Origin: Neckera pumila
Taxonomy: Eukaryota > Streptophyta > Bryopsida > Hypnales > Neckeraceae
Direction: 5' to 3'
Assembly (NCBI GenBank): GCA_963969595.1
Contig: OZ018416.1
Coordinates: 1,442,065-1,506,064 of the forward strand
Length of the DNA stretch: 64,000 nucleotides
The stretch's first letter is position 1. Each line of letters starts with the position of its first letter. Below the pieces are notes generated by a model. That model searched no databases, was not told the origin of the DNA, and saw only the letters and a list, made by a program, of their open reading frames with translations. Both the position numbers and the translations under genes were made by a program. Positions 50,798 to 61,498 of the stretch are shown piece after piece.

Positions 50798-51726
50798 CCT
50801 TTAAAGCCCAATTGTCCGTTGAAAGACCATTGAAGTTCCAGATAGATTCTTGTGAAGTCAGTTTTGGTTGGATGTTCATGAAATTTTGATTTAAGGTGTG
50901 AATACGTATTTCCTTTGTGGAAATAGAATTTTTTTTCTAATTGGGTCCCCAAATTAAAAGTTATGTGCCCAAATTTCACAAGTTGATGGGCCCAAACTTT
51001 TTTGGCAACCTAGGTATTAGAGAATCTGTTGCAAAAATGTTCATCAACTTGTGAATTTAGCATGTATATAACTAATTAAATATGATATAATAGTCTCCAA
51101 AATAAAATTTGTTTTCAAACCGCATTCTACAAGGAGTGAAATTTTGTTAGCTATGTTGGGGCAGTTTCAAGAAAAAATATTTGTTTCTAACTTCAAGCCT
51201 TATTATCTTGCAATTTGTGAAGTGAAAGTTCTTGAAACCTTTCCCATATATTCTAAATGTTTGTTTCTAACTTTTCACCATTGGTTTGGATTTCAAATAA
51301 ATTTTTTTCCATTGCACAAGAAATCATCAAAAAATGACTAGTGTATAGCCAATTCACTAAACCTTTTTACATTACAGAGTGAATTAGAGTAAGCTAGACT
51401 CTGTATTTTCTTCTAAAATTTTTCATGAGTGAACCTAACACTATATGTTTATGAATGTTCAAAATCTTCAATTTTGTATAGAGCAAAAATTTTACTCCAA
51501 CTGTCCACGAGGACTCAAAGTCTATTGAACCTATGTTTTCTCTCACTGCAAATGTTATAATCTTTCAATCTACATGGTCAAATGGAATGAAAATTTTTCT
51601 ACACATTGACAATCTTGTCCAATACACTATTATACAGTTAGAATTCAAAAAAAAAAATTTCAAAAATCTGGACAATGCGCAAATTTGGACTTTTCTTCTT
51701 CCAAAATTTCTTTCCCCCTTTAGGGT
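50798..51726 (+). mobile_element. TTAA-bounded element, related subfamily
   Basis: TTAA at 50794-50797, then CCTTTAAAGCCCAATTG. Right edge CCCCCTTTAGGGT then TTAA (51727-51730), which is shared with the next element. The body keeps family blocks such as AAAAGTTATG and TACATGGTCAAATGGAATGA. Confidence 0.65.
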
Positions 51727-51730
51727 TTAA

Positions 51731-52654
51731 CCTCTAAAGTACCATTGTCTCCTTGTGGGACAAAATGAATTTTGGGCAGGCTCTTACAACCTCAATATTC
51801 ATCCTCATTTTTGGAAACTTTTTGTGAAGATAGAAAAATACATTAGCTTTTAGGGAATATAATTTTTATTTCAATCGGTGCCCGGGAGCAAAAGTTATGG
51901 TACAAAAGGTCCTTTTTTCCGATGCAGTAGGCACAAATTTCCTCACACAATTTACTTATTTAAAAATTTTAAAAATTATTTTCTCATAGATTGTAATTTT
52001 ATCTATATGGGAAGCTTTGATTCATTCCATTTGGATTTATTATGTGAAAGTTATGGACAATCTTATTTTTTGGGCAATTAGAGCATCTTCTTGAAAAAAT
52101 AACTTAAAGGATTCATTTATGAATGAAATTTTCACAATTTAAAAAAAAAAAAATGTTTGACAAGGTTAAGTTTTCTTGCTAAGACAATCTCACCATTGGG
52201 ATTATAGTGTTTTAATCCCATCTTAGAGCTATTAACAATTTAGTTTTCCTTTCACTCTTGGATCTACTTCTTCTTAACAATTTCTTAAAGAATGAAAATC
52301 AAGTGTGTTTTTTTGAATTTTTTCTTAAGAGATTCTCAACTCAATTCTTCAATACAAAGAAAATTTAATTCAAAGTCTATAGTGCAATTTTTTTTCACAA
52401 TTGGTGGTCAAATTCATCTAAAATTGCAGGCCACAGTTCAAAAAAACTAGTTTTTCCAACTTTGAATGCTAATATCTTCTAATCTATGCGGTCAAACTTT
52501 ATGAAAATTTTACCACGTGATTTGAGATAAATTTAGTACAAGATCCTATGTTTAGATTCAAAAAAAATATATCTTTCTCTTTTCTTGGATGAACGAATAG
52601 AATTGGCAGTTTTGAATCATTTTTGACAGAAAAATGGCCTTGGGACTTTAGGAG
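51731..52654 (+). mobile_element. TTAA-bounded element, type A
   Basis: Begins CCTCTAAAGTACCATTGTC straight after the TTAA shared with the preceding element. Right edge CTTGGGACTTTAGGAG then TTAA (52655-52658). The 924-bp body is very close to copy 1 at 383-1293. Confidence 0.83.
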
Positions 52655-52658
52655 TTAA

Positions 52659-55038
52659 TAACAAGTTTATCATTGAATACTTGAGAATCCCACTAAAACT
52701 ATCTCATAAACATCCTATTCATTATGAGTGTTTTTAACACATATGGTTTCAAATATTGAAGTTAAATGGAATATAAACTCTATCCTCGTATTATATAGTT
52801 TTCAGTTTATTGAACCCACTAAGGTGAACCTCCCTATTTGTGCAATGTGATAATTTTTGCCACTTGTGGTCAATGTCTTACAATTATACTTAACTTTTTT
52901 TATATGTACAATATTGACACCATGGCACAATATAGGTCGACTATCCTTCATACTAATAAACTACACAAGAAATGTAAACGTCAATCACGTTAACGTGGTG
53001 CAGTTCCAGCACCAGAATTTTAACATACAAGTACATAAAAGTCAAGAATCTAAGAAGAGTATGGATTTGAATTTCAGAACACTACAAGAATAAAGGGTGT
53101 TTTTTAGCATGGTCCTAAAAATAATGACCTTTTTAAGAGATTTTCAGTAAAATTTTACTAAAAACCTCAATAGGTTATTACTTATAAATCTCAAATATTG
53201 TCCGTCATTGTCCATATGGATTTTATTAGTGTGTGATTTGAAGACAAACAGATTCTTGATTCTCACCGCCCTGGAGTTCTTCTGGAACCCTAAAACCTTG
53301 CAGAGTGTGATGAAGAAGTGAACTGATTTGGACACACTTGGAAGCGCTGTAACATTACCAATTGTCACGTCGGTTTCACAAAAGAAGTGCAAAGAGACAA
53401 TCTCGCCAAAGCACGTTGAAACCACGACTAACAGAATTACCTCCTCTTTGAATCTGCACAGGTAAAAGAAAATATACGAGACAAGGAAAATATACGAGAC
53501 AATATTCAAACTCTCAAACTGAATTTTAATAGCAGCGGCGTAATTGGTTGTGCAGTCATCTCCTTGCTAGAAACTCTAGGGCACGGGGAGCCTGGCAACT
53601 GCGTTCGTAACGGGACGGATCGGAGCTCCTGGAACTGCATATGGTTTCGATCGAAACAAGATCAATCACGCAAATTAGTTAAATATTCTGTAATTTCAAA
53701 CACTGGCAGCAACAAATTTAGAGTTCACGGCTCGGTAAGGGAAACTGAATCATGTCGTATTCTTCCGCTACAGTACGTACTGATTCATAAACAATTTGAA
53801 TTAAATTTTTTGGCTTACGAACAGAGTATTTAAAAGAGAATAGCGCATTGTTAGGCAAGCCAAGCGCAATTGAAAATTTTCTGAGAAAGAGAACATTCCA
53901 GAAATACAAGTTCACGACTGATTCAAGATATAGTTAGGAGTCAGAGTAGTCAGAGCACATTCGATGTGTCAGTAAGGATGGTCATTACGGAAGCGCGCTA
54001 CAGTGGTAGAAATGTCCGGAAGTAGGTGACTATCTGGATTTGACAGGTGGTCGTTATGCCTACGAAGCTTCAAGAAATCATGAGCCACAACTAAGCGATC
54101 ATCCTTGGCGGAACACATAACGAAGAAAACAAAAAAATGACTGGCACAAGAATCGAGCTCATCGTACGACTGAAGGAGGTGCTCATGATTCCGGATTCCT
54201 GCCTCCACGCGGAAATGATGCACGGTCGTACAACTACTCTGCAAGAGGATAGGACAGTTCTCATGATGCAAAGAACACAACAGGTTCCATCGCTGCCAGC
54301 AATCATCGACTCACCATAAAAATTGCCTCTCGCTCGCTCGCTCGCGCGCTCCGGCCGCCCGGGAGGCGAGCATCATTCATCACAATTTTGAATGTATACT
54401 TTAATTTCGTCATGTCGAGTGCAAACCTAATTCCCTGGCATTCAAGCGAAAGATCAACCACAAGAAAATTATCGCCAAGTACTTGAAATTAATATTAGCC
54501 GGCCTGGAAGTGACGCCGTTTTGGAAACAACGAAAACAAGAAGCATGTGATGGAGACGGTTCCAGCAAATTAAAGCCGAAAGCACATAACGCAGCCGCAG
54601 GCTCCGGGGTCTGTTGCAATCTGCCAGTACATGATGAGCATCACGGTATTAGTGCGACCTCCCGCTCTGCCCGCTCCACCAGGATCAAAATATTCCTTAA
54701 CTCAGAAAAGAAAATCACTGCAATCGAGATAATCAATCATCAGACGGACTTGGAAAGAGGTTAAAATCATGAGCAGAATGATAGGTACAGTAGTTTTCTT
54801 GAAGCAAACGTACTACTCATCATCTTGACCTGCTTACCGAAAATCGAAGGGATCCAAGGGCGTGTCCATAATTTTAAGGAAAAAGAAAAATTATTATCCG
54901 AGCGCAAAGAAAGATGCTCACTGCCGGTGTGGTGACCGGTACATAGTAACGCAAGCTACATTAAAATTAGTCAATCGTAACTTGCGAAAATATTTTCGGG
55001 AGAGACAGAAGACTTCTAAGTCCTGTGCTTCAGCTTCA
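52659..55038. other. Gene-free stretch upstream of the unrecognised gene
   Basis: 52659-53500 is AT-rich. 53500-55000 is GC-balanced and includes a CTCG microsatellite (about 54327-54350) next to a GC-rich inverted patch. Open frames there lack recognisable domains and no gene is supported. Confidence 0.45.
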
Positions 55039-55047
55039 TATATAAAT
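55039..55047 (+). promoter_or_regulatory. TATA box of the unrecognised gene at 55788
   Basis: TATATAAAT lies within a GC-balanced stretch and is followed about 25-35 nt later by a pyrimidine-rich tract (55068-55100) typical of plant transcription starts. The implied leader is about 700 nt and contains several ATGs, so it may be spliced. Confidence 0.5.
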
Positions 55048-55787
55048 CCCCGCAGCCGACGCTCTTTATTCTTTCCTTTTCCTTTTGTTTCCCGCAGTCT
55101 CCGCGCACGTTTACTTATGTTCACGCCATGTTGCTGCTCCAGCTCTAGTCATCACGAACAATTCTACGGGTTAAGGTGAGGCAGAGAGCCGTGTCTTGCA
55201 TTGCTCACCGGCGGAAAGCATCAGCCTTCAGCACTACTTCTTCTTCTTAATCGGTTTGTAACAAATTCATTGGAGTACTATTCCCAGCACTCCCTCCCTC
55301 TCTTCGGGGCTCCTTTTTCCTGCGCGACTCGGAATATTGTTTGCCGAACGTTTCGTGATCATGATGATGTTGTAGAAATCGATTGACAATTTCCACTTTC
55401 GTGAGCTGCAGGCAAATCAGAAGTTTTAATAATTCCTATAGGCCGAGAACAGATTCGTTCTCATGTTTGATTGTTCGACTTTGTTGGTTTAATGAGGTTT
55501 CTTTGAGTTGGACGATCTTGCTGTGTGCGGGAGTGCGTGGTTGGGGTATCTTGGGAGCTTTGCGAGCTTATAGGTTTTGCGGAAGGGCAGGCACGTGCGT
55601 CGACGTTTCTTGTGTGTTCGTGTACTGATTTTCGATTTTGATGTGTTAGTAGGGTTGGTGCGTTATAGCGGGGGCGGGGGTTTTGAGTACCGGTTCGAGT
55701 ATTGTGCAAGGAGAGGGTTTTGCAATTGCTGTAACCGCGAGTTGTCTGTTCGACGGCAGGATTCTTGAGTGGTTGCGGTGAGCAGCA

Positions 55788-58476
55788 ATGTCGGAAGAGG
55801 ACAAGAAGCGGATGTGGATGAAATACTACTGCGAAGAGTGCAAAGCATGGGAGACGCGCGAGCTCTTTGAAGCGATGTTGCACGAAGCGTCGTCGTCATC
55901 GGCGCCTGCGAGTTCATTGCGGTCGTGGGGTTGCGTCAAGCTCATCCACCACGGCTCCTTTCAGACGTTCCGGGTCGCCGAACTCAACGTCGATGCCAAG
56001 GAACGTGACGCCGCTGGTCCCTTGAAGCTTGACTTCCCCAGCATCCAGTCTCCCGCAGCAACGCAACCTCCTCCTGGCCAGCTTGAGGTTCGTTCGACGG
56101 CTACCACCGAGCGCTAGCGTCTTTTCTTAGTGTTTCATCTGTTGCATTAGTTTCTCGAGGATTTAGAAACTTCGGTTATTTCTTTTCGATTTATTCTTTC
56201 CTGAAGAAAGGGTCGTATAGGCTACTCTCTGCTAGAGCTGATTATGTCTGATAACCTATAGCCAGCAGCTACAATATTTTGGAATACGCGTTCGTAAAAA
56301 ATGGGAAATTTTCTGCCGGAAGGGGCAATTGATTCCAGTCAGCACATTTACTGTCCACTCAGTACTCAGTTATTGTTGTATTTGGAATTTTTCATTTCTC
56401 GTATCTTATGGCTCCTTGCATTAATTTCTTGCGGATCTCGAAGCCTGATTTTTCTGTTCCATTTATTCTTTCTAGAGAGAAAGAACGACTCACGTATGCT
56501 ACTCTCCCTGATACTGAGTTACTAGAGTGGATAATGTCTGATGACCTATAAGAGCAGCTTCATTGTACGGTGATCGTAAACATTCGGAGATCTTTTCGCA
56601 AAGGAAGATCAGAACTTCGTTTATTATTTTTTTTGGACTTTTAATTTAGAGGAACCAAGCACACGCATCGGACTCTCTGCCTATTGCAGTGTGAGTTGGC
56701 TGTTTTTGAGAGACAGTTAGCCTGAATTGAGAGACAGTTTCGAGAGACGCTTGCTTTGGATTTTAAAAACTTATCCTTATTATATTTTTGGAACACTGTT
56801 TCTGGCCTTGTCTCCACCAGCAAAAGCGTGAAGCAGCACAGGAAGCTAGTGCGCCGCAAACCGTGAATGCTTCACTATCCAACGGATCCTCTCAAAGCAA
56901 GCAGGCCAAGCGGAATGTCCGATCCACTTATCTTCGCGACTCCGTGGCTGAGGCCCCTTCGCCCATCAACTCGCAAGGGGCCGTCACGTCGTCCTCTCCT
57001 GATGAGGTTGAGAATGGACTGAGCACCGTCCACGTTGAGAGCAGATCCAAGGACGGGGAGGCTGCGACTGCTGATACGGCCGGTCCGGAGCATCATGAAA
57101 GTAAGTTCGAACGCATTGAAAGTACTACTCCGTCTACGGATTCTACAGTAGCGTTTTTGCTGTTCCGTGGTACACGAACTTACGCAGGGAAAACATCTAA
57201 GATTTCCAAATGGGAAATGTGCATGCTTCGGTCTCCTTTCCCGGGTATTTGCAGCATTTTCTATAGTTGCAAATATTTCCTGGCTATTTGCATCAAAGGG
57301 AATTGTCAGCATCCGGCGAAGGGGCCCGTAACTAGTGGAAATGGCACATTCTGAATTGGGAAGGGATCCGGGAATTAGAGATTAAGCTCCCTGTGATATT
57401 GCACCACTAAAAAATAAACTGTGCGGTAATGAATTCTAATTGTGCCAAATTTAGCATTTTAACTTATGTAGTAGTGATGTTTTGGAGATATATAGAGTCG
57501 TTAAAGAACCGTGGGTACAAGAGCCAAATCTGTTCAGATCAAATTTTAATCGCTACATCTGAATTTCTTACGCAATTTTACAGCAGGAGGTTGTGGGATG
57601 CAGACAACCCCATTTGCATTCAAGCATCAGTGGCCACAGACATTTAGCATGTGTACAGCATGCATTTTGCTGCCAAGTCCAATTAGTCATATGAATAGAA
57701 GAGGGGTTGGTTTTGGAGACGAGATCAGGTCCTTAAGGGGTTTGGTATCCTCTACATTAATGCCGTCTATGGTACAGAGCTGACATGCATGTGCTTTCCG
57801 TTCACCTAACTAACATGTTAAGTAGGTATCGTTTAGTGTTTGCTTTTGTCCGAGAGTGAGTACCCTAAATTTTTGTTTGAACAGATGGAGTTCACAAGAG
57901 GCCCAGAAGGTTGACAGCTGGAGACAGGGGCCTTGCGCAAGCACTGCAGTATGAGAGGCCAGCCCGAGTAGCAACTAAACCTCTTTCTGAGATACACAAT
58001 GTGAAGCCATCTGAGCCTTCACCAGCTGGAATGAAAAGGCCCAAACGTGTCTCAGCAGGCCTTCGTGGGTTAATACTTTCTGCAGAGAACTCCAAATCTG
58101 CCCCGAGGGTATGATGTCCATTGCTGTTCATTGTGGCATACAAATTTCACTTTGTGCTCTGCTGCTCCAAATTTTGGAATAGGATGCGAGTCTACCTCTC
58201 AGTCAGTGCAAGGGCTAGTTCCCTGTTGAGCTTCCTGTCTTGATCTACTAGATAGAAGATGGAGACAGGGAAGTAAGGAACATCTTGATTGCCTTGTATT
58301 CAAAATTAGTTTTCTACTTGCCTCGTGGATTCATTTAAGAGCTTCAGGTCGAGATTTTTTTCCATGAGCAGGTTTCCCCGAAGATGCTGAAGACAGATGA
58401 CGTGAGCGGAGTGCGCACTAGATCAACCGCGAAGAAGGCATCTAAGAAGAATAGGAAGATTGGTGACCTTTACTAG
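55788..58476 (+). CDS. Unrecognised basic, probably nuclear protein with duplicated KRP[RK]R motif
   Basis: Four exons are proposed: 55788-56087, 56821-57100, 57885-58108 and 58372-58476. Splice sites are GT-AG and the phases fit, giving 302 residues. I do not recognise the family. The N-terminus (1-100) is compact and charged, starting MSEEDKKRMWMKYYCEECKA with a single CxxC pair (15-18). Residues 101-193 are Ser/Ala/Glu-rich and look disordered. Residues 198-214 (KRPRRLTAGDRGLAQAL) and 244-260 (KRPKRVSAGLRGLILSA) are an internal repeat. The tail is very basic and ends KKNRKIGDLY. The basic clusters could be nuclear localisation signals (inference). A TATA box lies about 750 bp upstream at 55039. 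Without splicing, exon 1 would run on only to a stop at 56115 (109 residues). The exon 3 and 4 frames and repeat motif argue for the spliced form. Confidence 0.72.
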
Positions 58477-59000
58477 TTCGTTTAATAAGGTACCAGACTC
58501 TCAGCAAATCATTTTCCATCGCCGTGTTTCAGAGAGTTGATTTTGACTTTCCCAGATCATTTTCTTTGTTACAGGCACGTCCGCATCCTTCGATGAATTT
58601 CATTGCTCTCTTTTTTGGTGCAGCATATCATTACCAAACGCTGGAGCCACTTGCAGCACATTTAAAAAATAGAAAGCATCATTGGGTTTTGATGGAAGGG
58701 GATTTTTCCGTAACAAGCCTTCTTTTTGTAGGAGAGTGTCCTGTGAAACCGTTAAGAGTAGTAGTGCTGCTGGTTAAGTGATTTTGTGATCAAAGGCCTC
58801 TCTTTTCAACCATTGCAGCTCCTGAGGTGCTGAAACTGTATCTGATGACACTCGTAGTTATGAAAGCTTCCATGTACAGTACAGTACAGCCATGTCCAGA
58901 AAGTTTGTGTACTCTGAAGCTGTTTTGATCAATACATATATTCTTTGCCATTGATGCCATGGTCGCAATTCTTTCTGGAATACACACTCAATGTATTTAA

Positions 59001-59190
59001 ATCGTAAAGTGTGCGCAATGCGGGAGCAGAAGCCGCAGTTTGAGAAAAACACCGAAGGTTGAGGAAAACACAGGATGAAACTCTTTGGAGCACCAAAACT
59101 GGGGTCTAATGGAGTTTGGTGCTGTGTTTCTTTCGTAGTATTCTTAGTCAAACCTTCCTCCACTGGTACAACTGGGGATGACCTTTACAA
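59001..59190 (+). mobile_element. Second TTAA-flanked small element (190 bp), copy 2
   Basis: Between TTAA 58997-59000 and TTAA 59191-59194. Left end ATCGTAAAGTGTGCGCAATG, right end ATGACCTTTACAA, which are loosely inverted. The homologous copy is at 37162-37342. It lies about 520 bp after the stop of the unrecognised gene and may be in its 3' flank. Confidence 0.6.
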
Positions 59191-59194
59191 TTAA

Positions 59195-60100
59195 CTCTAT
59201 TGTATCACAGATATCATTCAAGTCAAGATTTGACCTTGCAATACATAAGCAAACATTATATTCGAAATTCAAACATGGACAACAGAAGCAATGTGCTGTG
59301 TGAGAGGATCTCGACTCCAACCTGTACAGGTTGGCTTAAATTTAGAATCTGTTTATACTGGGTCTGCTGACATCCATAAGGTCCATGTAACATCCAGAAA
59401 CGTTGCAAAGATAAATTTGATTGCCATGCTCGACCGATCCTGACTTCGGTCAAATTCAATAATCTTTGTTTTTAAGGCTTATTTTGGCACTAAATACAAT
59501 TCCAATTGGCAACTATATGAAAATTGAAAACAAAGAAGCCACGATTGACGTCACAAATCACTATCCAAGTCAAATTTCTATTTCTGTTTGGCCGCTCTAC
59601 TACACTGTTTAGTTCAATTATTAAAAGTTGCGCTACTTCTGGAATTAAGTGAATTTGCAAAACAACATTGGACTTCACAGTATTAGAGATTGAATCCACG
59701 TAATATGGTCTACACCATTCCCTTAGTAGCTCATATACTATGATCAACCTCCTGGATTCTGGTACATATTGCAATGTGAACTTGACAGAGACTTTGCTGC
59801 AGAAAGACACGTATACAGGTACCCTGCAGTTTTGAGACATACAGTATCAAGACACCCACGGCAACCTGGAGAGTCAAAACCAAATCCAAAATGGAAAACT
59901 ATCTGGTTAGGGAGTTTAGAATCAACAGGCAGTTACGGTATAGAAACCAAACCCAGGGTAAGGCATACAAAGTGAAGGGAAAAAATGCCTTATCAGAAGA
60001 TTCAGTTGCACATTAGTTCTTGCCTGTTTCAAGGCCAAAAATAACAAGCGGATCATGGCGTACAGTCTCAATTCTATCTCTAAAGAAAGCAAAACCTTCT
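59195..60100. other. Intergenic and 3' flank of bS6
   Basis: The part nearest 60100 is the probable bS6 3' UTR. A minus-strand open frame at 59490-59840 has no signature. Confidence 0.4.
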
Positions 60101-61498
60101 CTAGGCCTTGAGCCGGAAGGTGGTGGAGCGGATGATGTCGTCGTCCGAATTCAGTCTCTTCTGTAGAGCATTTTGGCTCTCCGGCTTCGTTACATAAGTA
60201 AACAACAGATAGATTCCGTCCAAATATCTGTTTGCAAAACCTTGCATGTTCTTCGTCTTAATATTGTAAGCCAAGGGCTGCATACCTCTGTTAAACATCT
60301 CCACGTCCAATCCACCTCCAGCGATGATAGCCTACATTAACACGAGCACAGTTTAGAAAAATGGTACTGAGAGCGTACTAACTTAGATCGCTTCTTTTCG
60401 GAAAGACTCATATTCTGAGCAAACAAAGATGCCCTTCATATGACAATCAGCAGCTCTAGAATTCATTTTACAGTTCACATTCCTACTCCTGTTATCAAGT
60501 CCAAGAGTCGCAGAATTCAGTAGCACGAGAACACAACTAACAAGCGTCAAGAAAATTTCATCCTTAGGTCAAACGAAATTGGATGAGAATCCGGGCTATC
60601 ACAAATTAGGTCAGACATTCTCGCAAACCAATAAACCCTAAAATTGGGCAATATCTGACTACTAGTGGAGATGGAGAGGCAATTATAAAAGCTCGTCGGC
60701 AGCACTAGTAGCATTGCAATACGCTCATTTTGACTCCAGAAATCAAATGCGCTAAAACATGTGAGCGCCAGATAATCCAGATAATCTCTCAACAGAATCG
60801 GGATTTTGCAGTCACATGACTTCGACCTAAATCGTGCAACAAGCACATTAAGTAATTTCAAAGGAGAAAAAATAAAAGTACTTATCTTCGCAGCCACATG
60901 GGAACACGAACACACTGAACTCTTCCTAGACATTACCAAACATTGACATACAACAAGCCCTTGACGCCTTTAAATAATATCCCAAATGCACCTAAGATAT
61001 CTTCTTATCAATCACCACGTGAAACATCAGAAGATGCATATGATCAAAAAAACGCCAAATTATAATTCAGTGCTCAACATCGAAATTAGACTGTAAGAGC
61101 GACAAAGCAATACACCATACCTCCTCGTATCGCTGCGTGAGGGCGAGGCGCTGGTCCTCAGTGATGTCCGGACGCAAAACGGTCATTGTTTCGTACCGCT
61201 GCAAACCAGGCGGGTACTGCCTGATTTCCCTTTGACCTAGCTCCATCCCGAGGTCTCCAAAACCATCGTTATCCTCCCCCATCCCGGTCAAGGAGTCTTG
61301 CATAGCCACAGCCCGCACAGTAACGGCCACAACCCTTCGAAAACAACTCTTGCAAGCGCCGGAATTCGCCTTTAACCCTGGAAGAGAGCCGAATACACCT
61401 GAAGATGCAGATGCCGTCGCTGCATTGCTGCTACCTGCAACGTTCAGGCCAGTAAGGCCTTGCAGAGCAGCCACTGAACCAGACACCGCAAGAGCCAT
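60101..61498 (-). CDS. RPS6: Plastid 30S ribosomal protein bS6 (nuclear-encoded)
   Basis: Two exons on the minus strand, 61121-61498 and 60101-60331, join in phase 0 (donor GAG|gtatgg, acceptor atgtag|GC) to give 202 residues. Residues 1 to about 65 are Ala/Ser/Val-rich with few acids and end near RRVVAVTVRA, as expected for a chloroplast transit peptide. The bS6 domain follows: YETMTVLRPDITEDQRLALT (102-121), AIIAGGGLDVE (127-137), NRGMQPLAYNIK, then YLDGIYLLFTYVTKP and the closing DDDIIRSTTFRLKA. This is the normal S6 pattern of RPD, G-LAY-IK and IIR. bS6 binds the platform of the small subunit together with bS18 in bacteria and plastids. A mitochondrial destination is possible but the leader composition favours plastid. 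Confidence 0.93.

Noticed and set aside
383..52654. CCCTAAA/TTTAGGG strings at element ends resemble the plant telomere repeat
   Set aside because: Each occurs singly at the edge of an inverted-repeat element and never as a tandem array, so interstitial telomere sequence is not supported.
53500..55000. Possible additional gene in GC-balanced DNA
   Set aside because: Open frames are short and without domains, and no consistent set of exons could be built.
55461..55883. 140-codon minus-strand open frame over the leader of the unrecognised gene
   Set aside because: It overlaps the leader and first exon of a better supported gene on the other strand and has no recognisable domain.
56875..57312. 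145-codon minus-strand open frame
   Set aside because: It is antisense to exon 2 of the unrecognised gene; the sense frame has matching splice sites and continues in phase to the next exons.
58981..59200. Empty-site evidence for the Tourist and 73-bp elements from the 59-kb homologue
   Set aside because: Homology to the 37-kb block stops at the TTAA on both sides, so the outer flanks are not truly orthologous and the apparent empty site is not reliable.
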